Assembly: GCA_016931575.1 (NCBI GenBank)
Contig: JAFGEO010000068.1
Span: 36,420 to 100,419 of the forward strand
Length of the DNA: 64,000 bases
From: Bacteroidales bacterium
Lineage (GTDB): Bacteria; Bacteroidota; Bacteroidia; Bacteroidales; UBA10428
Direction of reading: 5' to 3'
A program made the translations under genes and the position numbers. Each line of letters starts with the position of its first letter. Position 1 is the stretch's first letter. The notes under the pieces are model-generated. The model did no database searches, had not been told where the DNA came from, and saw nothing but the letters and a program-made list of their open reading frames with translations. Below are positions 8,676 to 16,767 of the stretch, in pieces.

Positions 8676-11087
8676 TCAGATCTGCTCAAGGTTTTCGTTG
8701 AAGGTAAGGATCTGACCAACCTTAGTATTCATCTTAACGACCTGATCATTGTAGTTCAGTAAAAGAGGATTGCCGCTTAGGGAAACCACGATGAGCTTCG
8801 CGAGTTTTCCATTCTTCCATTCCATGCCGATTTCAAAATTCCCTCGGGCTTTCAGACCGGAAACTTTCCCTTCAGGCCAGGCAGAAGGCAGTGCAGGCAG
8901 AATTCTGACCATTCCGTTATGGCTTTGAAGCAGCATTTCAGCAATTCCTGCCGTACCTCCGAAGTTACCATCGATCTGGAAAGGCGGATGGGTATCCCAC
9001 AGGTTATCCAGGGTCGACTTCTCAAGTAATAATCTCAGGTGTTTATAACACTCCTCACCGTCCAGCAGGCGGGCATAGAAATTAATGATCCATGCGCGGC
9101 TCCAGCCGGTATGTCCACCACCGCTGGCAAGTCTTTTTTCCAGGGTTTTCCTGGCTCCCTCAAAAAAATCAGGCGTTTCAGGAGTAATTTGGGTGCCGGG
9201 ATGCAATCCCAAAAGGTGTGAAATATGGCGGTGTCCCGGTTCAAATTCCTTATAATCCTTTATCCATTCCATGATTGTACCATCTGCCCCGATACGCACC
9301 GGTGGGAGCTTATCCATGGTTTTTTGGAGCGACCTGGAGAATTCAGCATCCACTCCAAGAATTTCTGCTGCTTTCCGGGTATTCAGGAAAACTTCCCGGA
9401 TAATTTGAATATCCATAGTAGGAGCATACGTAAGTTTGAACTCCCTGCCTGACCTGGGGTCAATATAACTATTCTCCGGAGAGTAGCTTGGCGCTGTCAC
9501 CAGGTACCCTTCTTTATCTTCGATCAGGAATGTTTGCAGAAACTCAGCCGCTCCTTTCATGATGGGATAAGCTTTTTCCTTCAGGTAATCCACATCCTGG
9601 GTAAACTCGTAATGCCGCCATAGCGGAAAGGTCATCCAGGCACCCCCCAAAGGGAACATTCCCCAGTACACACCATCAAGGACGGAAGTCTTACCGAAGA
9701 CATCCGTAGTGTGGTGCATGGTCCAGCCTTTTGCCCCGTAAACGTTTTTGGCAGTGAGGGCTCCGGGAACAGTTATTTCTTTCATAAAGTTGATGAGCGG
9801 ATCAACAGTTTCACTTAGGTTACAAACCTCTGCGGGCCAGTAGTTCATCTGGATATTGATGTTTACATGGTAATCAGAACACCAGGGTGCCCAGAGGTCC
9901 TTGTTCCATAAACCCTGCAAGTTGGCAGGCAGTTGCCCCGGGGCCCGTGAGCTTCCCATCAGGAGGTAACGTCCGTACTGGAAATAATTGCAGATCAGGC
10001 CGTGGTCGACAGCGCCTTTTTTAAATCGCGCAAGCCTTTCGTCGGTGGGTAGCTTGTCCAGTGAGTCTCCCTCGTTCAGGGTAATACTTACCCGATTGAA
10101 TAAGCTTGAGTGATCACTGATATGCCGGGTTTTCAGCTGATCCCATGATAGGGCATCGGCTTTTTGGATCAGCCTTTTGGCTTTAGCTTCGGGATCGATA
10201 TTCCGGTCATAGTCGAGCCCCTGCAGTTTATAATCCGTAGCGGCGGAGAAAAGCAGAATGAGTTCTGTTCCCCCCTTGAAGACAAGGGAGGATTCGGTTG
10301 TGTTGGCAACTCCGTTGTACCTGGCCGGGAAAAGGCTGGCAAAGTATTTCATATGGGCTCCCCCGGGTCCGAGCTCAGGGACATCTTCATCCACGATCTG
10401 GCCTCTTAAATTCAGGGCATTGCCTGAAGTAAAAATCTCGGCATCCCGTTCACGCTCCAGGTGTACGGTCATATCCAGGGGTCCTGGCACGGAAGAGGTC
10501 ATTTTTACGGCAATAATGTCATCCGGAGCTGAGGCAAAGATCTCACATTCAACCAGGGCATCCCCCTTTTTGTAAGTGATATGCTGAACCCCGGTGACCA
10601 GGTCCAGTTCACGCCTGTAATCGCTGATCGCTGAGGTAGTGTCATCGTAGACGAGGTAAATATCCCCCAGGGTTTGGAATGATCTTAGCTTTCCTGGGAT
10701 TCCGGAAATATTCTTATCAGCAAGTTCAAATGCCTGTGGGATTTTTCCTTCCAGGATCAGTGACCTGATCTCAGGGAGATTTTTCAGGGCTCCGGGGTTA
10801 TCATTGGAAATATGAGATCCTCCCCAAAGCGATTCCTCATTAAGCTGTATGCGCTCGGCTCCTGTCTTTCCAAACATCATGGCCCCAATCCGACCATTGC
10901 CTACCGGCAGCGCGTCCGTCCATTCGATAGCTGGATGATCGTACCACAGGACATACGATTTTCCGGTTGGAATTGCATCAGACCACTCAATTGGCTGTTG
11001 ATTTTCAGTTTTTTCCGGGTTTTTGTTATTGGTTTTACAACTAAGCAGAATACTGATAAACAGGATAGAAAGAATTATTTTTTTCAT
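8676..11087 (-). CDS. GH95 glycoside hydrolase (alpha-L-fucosidase/galactosidase type) lipoprotein
   Basis: The 803-residue enzyme starts with a lipoprotein signal (LFISILLSCKTN, lipid-anchored Cys17). GH95 landmarks are clear: NIQMNYWPAEVCNL with the asparagines of the active site, TAPSYSPENSY, the acid region around IMEWIKDYKEFEPGHRHISH, and IDGNFGGTAGIAEML near the C-terminus. Family members cleave alpha-1,2-L-fucosides or alpha-L-galactosides by inversion from plant or mucin glycans. The lipid anchor suggests it is displayed on the outer membrane facing the periplasm or the surface. No SusC/SusD pair is next to it. The neighbour across a 437-bp gap is a divergent GH43. Confidence 0.93.
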   Translation of the reverse strand: MKKIILSILFISILLSCKTNNKNPEKTENQQPIEWSDAIPTGKSYVLWYDHPAIEWTDALPVGNGRIGAMMFGKTGAERIQLNEESLWGGSHISNDNPGALKNLPEIRSLILEGKIPQAFELADKNISGIPGKLRSFQTLGDIYLVYDDTTSAISDYRRELDLVTGVQHITYKKGDALVECEIFASAPDDIIAVKMTSSVPGPLDMTVHLERERDAEIFTSGNALNLRGQIVDEDVPELGPGGAHMKYFASLFPARYNGVANTTESSLVFKGGTELILLFSAATDYKLQGLDYDRNIDPEAKAKRLIQKADALSWDQLKTRHISDHSSLFNRVSITLNEGDSLDKLPTDERLARFKKGAVDHGLICNYFQYGRYLLMGSSRAPGQLPANLQGLWNKDLWAPWCSDYHVNINIQMNYWPAEVCNLSETVDPLINFMKEITVPGALTAKNVYGAKGWTMHHTTDVFGKTSVLDGVYWGMFPLGGAWMTFPLWRHYEFTQDVDYLKEKAYPIMKGAAEFLQTFLIEDKEGYLVTAPSYSPENSYIDPRSGREFKLTYAPTMDIQIIREVFLNTRKAAEILGVDAEFSRSLQKTMDKLPPVRIGADGTIMEWIKDYKEFEPGHRHISHLLGLHPGTQITPETPDFFEGARKTLEKRLASGGGHTGWSRAWIINFYARLLDGEECYKHLRLLLEKSTLDNLWDTHPPFQIDGNFGGTAGIAEMLLQSHNGMVRILPALPSAWPEGKVSGLKARGNFEIGMEWKNGKLAKLIVVSLSGNPLLLNYNDQVVKMNTKVGQILTFNENLEQI

Positions 11088-11116
11088 ATCAGTGGCATTT
11101 TATGGATCACATTATT

Positions 11117-11124
11117 CAAAAGTA
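11117..11124 (-). promoter_or_regulatory. -7 element TACTTTTG for the GH95 gene
   Basis: On the minus strand TACTTTTG matches TAnnTTTG exactly, 29 bases before the GH95 ATG. A TTTC sequence lies at about 19 bp spacing as a poor -33 box. Confidence 0.45.
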
Positions 11125-11385
11125 TAGAAAGCTCCCGATGTATCGAAAGTTCCGAAAGTTTTTCTTATGTTGGTTTTGTTGCCGGTTGGTAGGAGCTTTG
11201 TAGTTCTTGAAAGACCAGTCATTCGTTAACCTGCAGCGAATCATTAAGTCCCGGTTTACTTTCAGCTCCAGCTTTGTGCCCGCTGATTCAGGGTTTCATT
11301 TTCCTTTATATGGAAGCATTGCAAGATTTTCACTGCAGGGATAAGTACAGTCTCTCTTTAAAAATGATAAAAAGTAATAGTCAAA

Positions 11386-11415
11386 TTGAATATAAGTAAA
11401 TAAATTGTAAATTTG
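11386..11415 (+). promoter_or_regulatory. Bacteroidota promoter for GH43
   Basis: TTG at 11386-11388, a 19-bp spacer and TAAATTTG at 11408-11415 give a full match to the -33/-7 sigma-70-type promoter of this phylum. The predicted start of transcription is near 11421, leaving a leader of about 100 nt. Confidence 0.7.
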
Positions 11416-11524
11416 AGACGCTGCGCGGTCCGCTGATAGGGGATAGATCACCCCAAAAAGGAAAGTAACAGACTCAATAAAAAATTGTAACTTGAAAGAT
11501 AATTCTAATTTAATCATAAGAAGA

Positions 11525-12562
11525 ATGAAGAACAACTCAGAGAATCCGGTTAATGCATTTGAAGCGCTGGTCAGCAATGCCATTGCGCAGCCCCTGGTAG
11601 AACATATCTACACGGCAGATCCAGCGGCTCATGTTTTTGAAGGCAAGATTTACATCTACCCTTCTCACGATGTCGAAACAGGAACCCCCGAGAATGACAA
11701 CGGCGATCACTTCGATATGCGCGACTACCATATTCTATCGATGGATAGTATTGATGGTGAGGTTAAGGATCATGGGAATGCTCTGGATGTGAAGAATATT
11801 CCCTGGGCAGGCCGGCAACTGTGGGATTCGGATGCCGCATGCAAGGACGGCAAATATTACCTTTATTTTCCGTTGAAAGACAAGCAGGATATTTTCCGGA
11901 TTGGCGTCGCAGTAAGTGATTCACCCTCCGGGCCCTTTAAGCCTGAAGAAAAACCAATGAAAGGCAGTTACAGCATTGATCCCTGTGTTTTCCAGGACGA
12001 TGACGGAGCCTTCTATATGTATTTTGGCGGTATATGGGGTGGGCAGCTGCAGCGTTGGCGCACAGCTCAGTACGATGCAAATGGGACAACTCCGGAAGCA
12101 CACGAGCCTGCCATTGCCCCCCGGGTGGCAAAATTGGCTGATGATATGCTGGAGTTCGCCGAAACACCAAAAGAATTACTCATTGTGGATAAAGCCGGAA
12201 ATCCCCTGCTTGCAAGCGACGAGGACCGACGCTTTTTCGAAGCATCCTGGATGCATAAGTATAAGGGGAAGTACTATTTCTCCTACTCAACAGGTAATAC
12301 ACATTACCTTTGTTATGCGACCGGTGACAATCCATACGGACCTTTCACCTATGAAGGAAAGATCCTCACTCCGGTGATCGGATGGACAACACACCATTCC
12401 ATTGTCGGGTTTAAGGACAAATGGTACCTTTTTTATCATGATTGTACTGTGTCCGAAGGAAAGACACACCTTCGCTCACTGAAAGTCAGCGAGCTGAAAT
12501 ATAATGAGGATGGGACCATTCAGCTGATCAGGCCTTATGGGGAATTAAGCCCTAACTGGTAG
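11525..12562 (+). CDS. Cytoplasmic GH43-family glycosidase
   Basis: This 345-residue protein is a single five-bladed beta-propeller of the GH43 (arabinosidase/xylosidase) clan. The three catalytic acids are visible: base Asp32 (IYTADPAAHV), pKa-modulating Asp152 (SIDPCVFQD) and acid Glu239 (FFEASWMHKYKGKYY). There is no signal peptide, so it should act on imported oligosaccharides in the cytosol. I chose the ATG at 11525; the in-frame TTG at 11492 would add 11 residues without family support. Likely substrates are short arabino- or xylo-oligosaccharides (inference). It has its own promoter and terminator. Confidence 0.9.
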   Translation: MKNNSENPVNAFEALVSNAIAQPLVEHIYTADPAAHVFEGKIYIYPSHDVETGTPENDNGDHFDMRDYHILSMDSIDGEVKDHGNALDVKNIPWAGRQLWDSDAACKDGKYYLYFPLKDKQDIFRIGVAVSDSPSGPFKPEEKPMKGSYSIDPCVFQDDDGAFYMYFGGIWGGQLQRWRTAQYDANGTTPEAHEPAIAPRVAKLADDMLEFAETPKELLIVDKAGNPLLASDEDRRFFEASWMHKYKGKYYFSYSTGNTHYLCYATGDNPYGPFTYEGKILTPVIGWTTHHSIVGFKDKWYLFYHDCTVSEGKTHLRSLKVSELKYNEDGTIQLIRPYGELSPNW

Positions 12563-12600
12563 GAGAAGTTTCGGATCAAAATCCTTAAGCATGAGATTAG

Positions 12601-12632
12601 AGGAGCATTTCTTTATAGGGATGCTCCTTTTT
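12601..12632 (+). terminator. Terminator after GH43
   Basis: An 8-bp stem, AGGAGCAT (12601-12608) with ATGCTCCT (12621-12628), is followed by a run of T, 38 bases after the GH43 stop. Confidence 0.7.
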
Positions 12633-12800
12633 GTGAAGACGGGTGCCGTATACTGATGACTGCCTATCCCTGATCTGGGCAAACGAAATAAAGTCTGTGA
12701 AATGAAAGAAAAATTTCAGACAGAAATAGTTGAATAATTAATTAAACCGGTTAACTCTATTCAGGGAAGGTCACTGACAACCTAACAACCTGTCTGCCAG

Positions 12801-13457
12801 TTACTGATACAACCCGATACTTTCGTTCTCGACAATGGTCACCCCTTCAGTTGCATTGATCAGGGCTTTGAACATCGCCCGGGCAAGCTTAGTAGCCTCC
12901 ACACCCCTGTACCTGGCTAGTCTTCCGGTCATTAAAGAGCTGAAAGCTCTCATGACCACCTGCGAAATCATCTCCAGGAAACGGAATTCCGTTCTTTTTC
13001 CCAGCAGGATTGATGGCCTGAGGATAACTAGTGCCGGCAGGTTAATGGCAACCAGACCTGCTTCCATTTCGGCTTTTGTTTTCAGATAGAAATTCCGGGT
13101 GGAGGGGGAAGTCCCCATCGAGCTGATTACCGCCACGCGCTGAATTTCTTGTTCTTTTGCCCAATTTCCAATCTTCATGACATATTCGTAATCTACCTTC
13201 CTGAAAGCAGCTTTCGAACCCGCTTTTTTCAGGGTAGTACCCAGGCAAATATAGACATCGTGGATGATGCAATCAGGTTTGAAATGCTCGAGGTGATCGA
13301 GTTCCACCAGGTATGACCTTAACCTGGGATGCTCCAGCTCCAAAGCGCTCCGGCCAGCCACATTAACCGAATTGTAATAATCAGAATGGATTAGCTGAAG
13401 GCTCAGTTCTTTACCTGTCAGTCCTGTAGCTCCGAAAATTAGTGCATTACGTTTCAT
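12801..13457 (-). CDS. NAD(P)-binding atypical SDR (HTATIP2/NmrA-like)
   Basis: The 218-residue protein opens with a Rossmann nucleotide-binding loop (ALIFGATGLTGKEL). The atypical SDR pattern continues with IHDVYICLGTTLKKAGSKA, a strand VAVISSMGTSPST, and ALVILRPSILLGKRTE, close to the HTATIP2/YbjT-like oxidoreductases. The catalytic role is unknown; such proteins are often redox sensors. The ATG at 13457 is preferred because a TATCTTTG promoter element lies at 13464-13471 inside the longer TTG-initiated frame. It is transcribed in the same direction as larE with a gap of about 60 bp. Confidence 0.75.
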   Translation of the reverse strand: MKRNALIFGATGLTGKELSLQLIHSDYYNSVNVAGRSALELEHPRLRSYLVELDHLEHFKPDCIIHDVYICLGTTLKKAGSKAAFRKVDYEYVMKIGNWAKEQEIQRVAVISSMGTSPSTRNFYLKTKAEMEAGLVAINLPALVILRPSILLGKRTEFRFLEMISQVVMRAFSSLMTGRLARYRGVEATKLARAMFKALINATEGVTIVENESIGLYQ

Positions 13458-13463
13458 GCAGTA

Positions 13464-13471
13464 CAAAGATA
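13464..13471 (-). promoter_or_regulatory. -7 element TATCTTTG giving a near-leaderless transcript
   Basis: This exact TAnnTTTG match lies 6 bases before the ATG of the SDR gene, so transcription would start at or next to the start codon. The -33 box is not obvious. Confidence 0.4.
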
Positions 13472-13516
13472 GATTTGCTGATAAAGGTATTACATAATTT
13501 GGAGTACGACGCTTTT

Positions 13517-14335
13517 TCAGATTGCCTTTGAAATATTCCGGTTAAGCTTGCCGGATACCAGGCCCTCCTCATCAATTTTTACATTGGTGAAACCGAAGGC
13601 AGTCACCAGGGGAGAGATCTCCTTAATATGTTGTTGAAGCCGGGCAACTTCTGTTCCCGGGACTTCGATCGTCGCCGTTTGCTTACTATACCTGACCCTG
13701 ACGTCCCCGAAGCCGAACCGGTTGAGGACACTTTCGGCGTCCTCAACCATTCGCAGTTTCTTATGGGTGATGGATTCCCCATAGGGGAAGCGGCTGCTGA
13801 GGCATGGACTTGCCGGTTTGTTCCAGTTGGGTAATTGGTAGTAAGCTGCCAGTCTGCGGATATCTTCTTTAGCGAATTTACAGGCTGCCAGCGGGCTGAG
13901 GACCTGGTGCTGATCTGCAGCCTGAAGCCCGGGGCGAAAATCCCCAAAATCGCTGTAGTTATTGCCATTAAGCACTGTATATCCCGGAAATGAGGTCTGG
14001 ATCAGTTTCTCCATGGCCTGGTAAAGGGCTGTTTTGCAAAAATAGCACCGGTTTACCGGATTGCCGGCATACCGGGAATCCTTAATTTCTTCGGCATCGA
14101 TTTCAGTCAGGGTGATGTCATAATGCGCGCAAAAAGACCTGGCATCATCAAGGTCCTTTTGTTTGACGCTCGCCGAAGCGGAAATAATGGCAACAACAGC
14201 ATCTTTTCCAAGGATCATTCTGGCTGCATAGGCTACCAGGGATGAGTCTATCCCTCCCGAAAGGGCGACCGCAGCCCGGTCAATTCTCTCTATCCATTTT
14301 TCCAGGCTGTCTGCCAATTCTCGTACCTCACGCAT
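13517..14335 (-). CDS. larE: LarE-like sulfur transferase (PP-loop, [4Fe-4S]-type cysteine triad)
   Basis: The 272-residue protein has the PP-loop ATP pyrophosphatase motif SGGIDSS (26-32) and the LarE signature NPVNRCYFCKTALY. LarE inserts sulfur into the pyridinium biscarboxylic mononucleotide that becomes the nickel-pincer cofactor of lactate racemase and related enzymes. Two LarE kinds are known: those that sacrifice one cysteine, and those that bind a [4Fe-4S] cluster through three cysteines. Here Cys97, Cys100 (CYFC) and Cys178 (SPCLSSR) are all present, which fits the cluster-binding kind. No larA, larB or larC is nearby, so the cofactor partners must be elsewhere or the target differs. 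Confidence 0.85.
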   Translation of the reverse strand: MREVRELADSLEKWIERIDRAAVALSGGIDSSLVAYAARMILGKDAVVAIISASASVKQKDLDDARSFCAHYDITLTEIDAEEIKDSRYAGNPVNRCYFCKTALYQAMEKLIQTSFPGYTVLNGNNYSDFGDFRPGLQAADQHQVLSPLAACKFAKEDIRRLAAYYQLPNWNKPASPCLSSRFPYGESITHKKLRMVEDAESVLNRFGFGDVRVRYSKQTATIEVPGTEVARLQQHIKEISPLVTAFGFTNVKIDEEGLVSGKLNRNISKAI

Positions 14336-14748
14336 AAGTAATGATTTAGAATGTAAAGATATAAAATATAAAAAGATTCCAAAATCTTAATAATAGAAGT
14401 ATTTACTTTTTGGTTTACCGGGGAAATATAGCGATTCGCCGGAAGGGGGGGTTTCAGATGCTGCTGCAGGTATACTTTTATATGGAAAATATATAAGGTC
14501 ATTAAGTTGATATAGCTTGGCGATTGACGGAGGATATTCAGGCTTAGATTTAGGTGAACAGGCTTCCAATAGGGTAGCAGTCGATCAATTGATCAGTTAA
14601 GGTAACTTGTCAGGAAAATCCTCCGGCATTTTTTCTCTGTTTAAGAATCTTTATACATGCGGAAAGGCTTATTGTTGAAGGTCGTTCAAAAAAGGGCAGA
14701 AGAGGTTCCGAAATATTTCAGTATCTTCATCCCTCTTGACTGATTAGC
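14336..14748. other. Intergenic region upstream of the putative lipid operon
   Basis: No gene, clear promoter or terminator was recognised in these 413 bases. The sequence is AT-rich with a G7 run near 14444. Because larE starts leftward at 14335 and the radical SAM gene starts rightward at 14749, both promoters must lie here. Confidence 0.5.
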
Positions 14749-15849
14749 ATGAAAGCGATAGAACAGTATTGTTACCGGCTGCCATGGACAGCGGATGATA
14801 ACCCGAATGGATGGATTGAACCGACTACCTTTTGTCAGTTAAAGTGCCCGGGGTGCTACAGGGGAGTGGATAAGGAAGGGCACAAATCCGAACATTTTCT
14901 ACTCGAAGAACTTAAAAAACAGGTGGATGCACACATCCGCGAGCGTAATATTCAAACCCTTTCAATTGCGGGGGGAGAACCCCTGCTGTATCCTGAATTA
15001 CCGGAATTGATCAGCTACGCTACCGAAAAAGGGCTCCGCACCATGATTTACACCAACGGAATAGGTTTGGATGAGCAATTGCTTGGCAAACTGAAGCAGG
15101 CAGGGGCTACCCAGATCCTCGTACATGTGGACCGGTTTCAGGGGCGAAAAGGGGTCAATTCCATTACTGATGTGATCCGGGAACACCGAAAATATTGTGA
15201 ACTTTTCCGAAAGACCGGCGGGGTGAACCTGGGATTCATACAACCTGTCACTAAGGCATGCCTGGCTGAACTTCCCCTGCTTACCGGTTTCTTTTCTCAA
15301 AACCGGGATATTATCAGCCTTGTTGTATTTACACTTTACAGGGAGATATGCTGGGACCATAAAAAGAAACCAACGATCGATACTTCAATTACGATTGACG
15401 AACTGATTTCACACCTGACGGGACACAAGGTTTTTCGGGCAGCATCCTACCTGCCCTCGACCCATACTCCGGGGGAGCCTGCCTGGGTATTCTCCTATGC
15501 GATCGGGACAGGGAACAGGATCCTCGGATTCCTGGACAAACGGGTGTACAGAAGTATCCAGAAAAATTACTACCGCTACAAGGCCAGACACTTATTTATC
15601 TCAAAAAATTACCAGGTAAAGCCTGGCGGCTTACACAAATATTTCTATTTCCCTTCTATATTCCGTATCTTAGTAAAAAGACTTTCTCATCCTGCAAAGG
15701 ATCTCTTCTTCCAGACATACCTTGTTATCCGGGGCCCGCTAAAGAAAGGTGATCACTGGGATTTATGTGACGGCTGCCCGGATGCCATGTATTACAAGGG
15801 GAAACTTGAACCCTCCTGTCTTCTGGAAGAGATCCAAAGGAGGAATTGA
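14749..15849 (+). CDS. Radical SAM protein with C-terminal auxiliary cysteines
   Basis: The 366-residue protein has the radical SAM CxxxCxxC motif at Cys29, Cys33 and Cys36 (TFCQLKCPGCYRG) and the SAM-binding GGEP at 75-78. Near the C-terminus Cys340, Cys343 (CDGCPD) and Cys357 could ligate a second iron-sulfur cluster, as in SPASM/twitch enzymes. It is the first gene of a seven-gene run. The next gene starts 31 bp downstream and all others are overlapping or almost so. Substrate unknown; in this company I infer modification of a lipid or prenylated intermediate rather than of a peptide, because no small precursor peptide gene is visible. Confidence 0.85.
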   Translation: MKAIEQYCYRLPWTADDNPNGWIEPTTFCQLKCPGCYRGVDKEGHKSEHFLLEELKKQVDAHIRERNIQTLSIAGGEPLLYPELPELISYATEKGLRTMIYTNGIGLDEQLLGKLKQAGATQILVHVDRFQGRKGVNSITDVIREHRKYCELFRKTGGVNLGFIQPVTKACLAELPLLTGFFSQNRDIISLVVFTLYREICWDHKKKPTIDTSITIDELISHLTGHKVFRAASYLPSTHTPGEPAWVFSYAIGTGNRILGFLDKRVYRSIQKNYYRYKARHLFISKNYQVKPGGLHKYFYFPSIFRILVKRLSHPAKDLFFQTYLVIRGPLKKGDHWDLCDGCPDAMYYKGKLEPSCLLEEIQRRN

Positions 15850-15880
15850 ATACAGGACATACTAACCAAAATACATCGCC

Positions 15881-16744
15881 ATGCAAAAAATCAGTTTCTT
15901 TTTCGTGCTTATCTTCCTTGCCTCCGGTCTCCAGGCATCCTTTGATGACCATCCGGGAAAGGACACCGAAAGATCCTTTAAAACCGGACAGGAGGAACCT
16001 CGCTACCTGTCGCAATTTAAGCTCATTGACTACGATCTCCCCTACGATTATTCAACACTGATTCCTGATATTGATAAAAACAAAAAGAAAGTGCTGGACC
16101 TGCTGAACCAGGCAGCGCTCTCAGCTAAACAATTTGACTGGTTTACCAGGATCGAAGATGAACGTGTGGTCCTCATCCTGACAGATCTGGGTAATGCACG
16201 ATTCACGCTGGAGGTTGACAAGCAAAAAGTCTCGGTTGCCGAAGGAGCCGATGAGGCCATGGAGCCTACCATGGTTGTTCCCCTGATGACCAGTAATGTT
16301 GCGGATCTTGCAGCTTACCTTGAGGATGGAATGCTGAGCTACGAGGAGAAATATAAAATCTTTTATGCCATTACCATACCTGGATTGCAGGCGATCTATC
16401 ACAATGAGCTGCTTTTTGGATCCGGCGATAAGTCGGAATTCAAATTTGATAATCTGATGCAGCTTGTTATCCCCAGGGAAGAAGAATTCGTAATATACGG
16501 CATTCCCAGAACTATAGAGGCAACGGTGGTCAATGTCGACGGGCAATGGATGGTATTCAGCGGATTGCAGGGCGACCCTGACTTCCGCATCAGCTGTACA
16601 CCGGATCAGGCAGTCAGGCTTTACAAACTTGCTTTCTACGACGTCCGGAAGATTAAGTCGAAGAAGCAGGCCGAGGAGGTCTCAAAGGAGTTTCTGAAAT
16701 TTATGGATTCCATCGTCGTTTACACCCGGGAAGACCATCAGTAG
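15881..16744 (+). CDS. Secreted protein of unknown function, possibly SCP2-like lipid carrier
   Basis: This 287-residue protein has a clean signal peptide (ISFFFVLIFLASGLQA) and no lipobox, so it is periplasmic. The middle part (about 85-165) has a beta strand, then VADLAAYLEDGMLSYEEKYK and a helix leading to GLQAIYHNELLFG, which recalls the SCP2 sterol-carrier fold; this is a pattern impression only. The C-terminus is helical and Lys/Glu-rich. It sits between the radical SAM gene (31 bp) and the BtaA-like gene (23 bp). An extracytoplasmic carrier or binding protein for the pathway product would fit. Confidence 0.6.
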   Translation: MQKISFFFVLIFLASGLQASFDDHPGKDTERSFKTGQEEPRYLSQFKLIDYDLPYDYSTLIPDIDKNKKKVLDLLNQAALSAKQFDWFTRIEDERVVLILTDLGNARFTLEVDKQKVSVAEGADEAMEPTMVVPLMTSNVADLAAYLEDGMLSYEEKYKIFYAITIPGLQAIYHNELLFGSGDKSEFKFDNLMQLVIPREEEFVIYGIPRTIEATVVNVDGQWMVFSGLQGDPDFRISCTPDQAVRLYKLAFYDVRKIKSKKQAEEVSKEFLKFMDSIVVYTREDHQ

Positions 16745-16767
16745 ATTGTATCTGTTCTCACAAAAAA

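Larger units (their letters stand above)
11088..11524. other. Divergent intergenic region between GH95 and GH43
   Basis: No gene is visible in these 437 bases. It holds a -7 element for GH95 (11117-11124, minus) and a complete promoter for GH43 (11386-11415, plus). There is also a short tandem repeat of CGAAAGTT-like units around 11143-11162. The GH43 leader would be about 100 nt long, enough for regulation, but no known riboswitch was recognised. Confidence 0.6.

Noticed and set aside
11492..11524. TTG-initiated extension of GH43
   Set aside because: ATG at 11525 fits the family better and no ribosome site favours the TTG.
14749..15849. Radical SAM gene as a peptide-modifying (RiPP) maturase
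   Set aside because: No small precursor peptide gene was found within the operon or in the 413 bases upstream, and the neighbours are lipid and prenyl enzymes.
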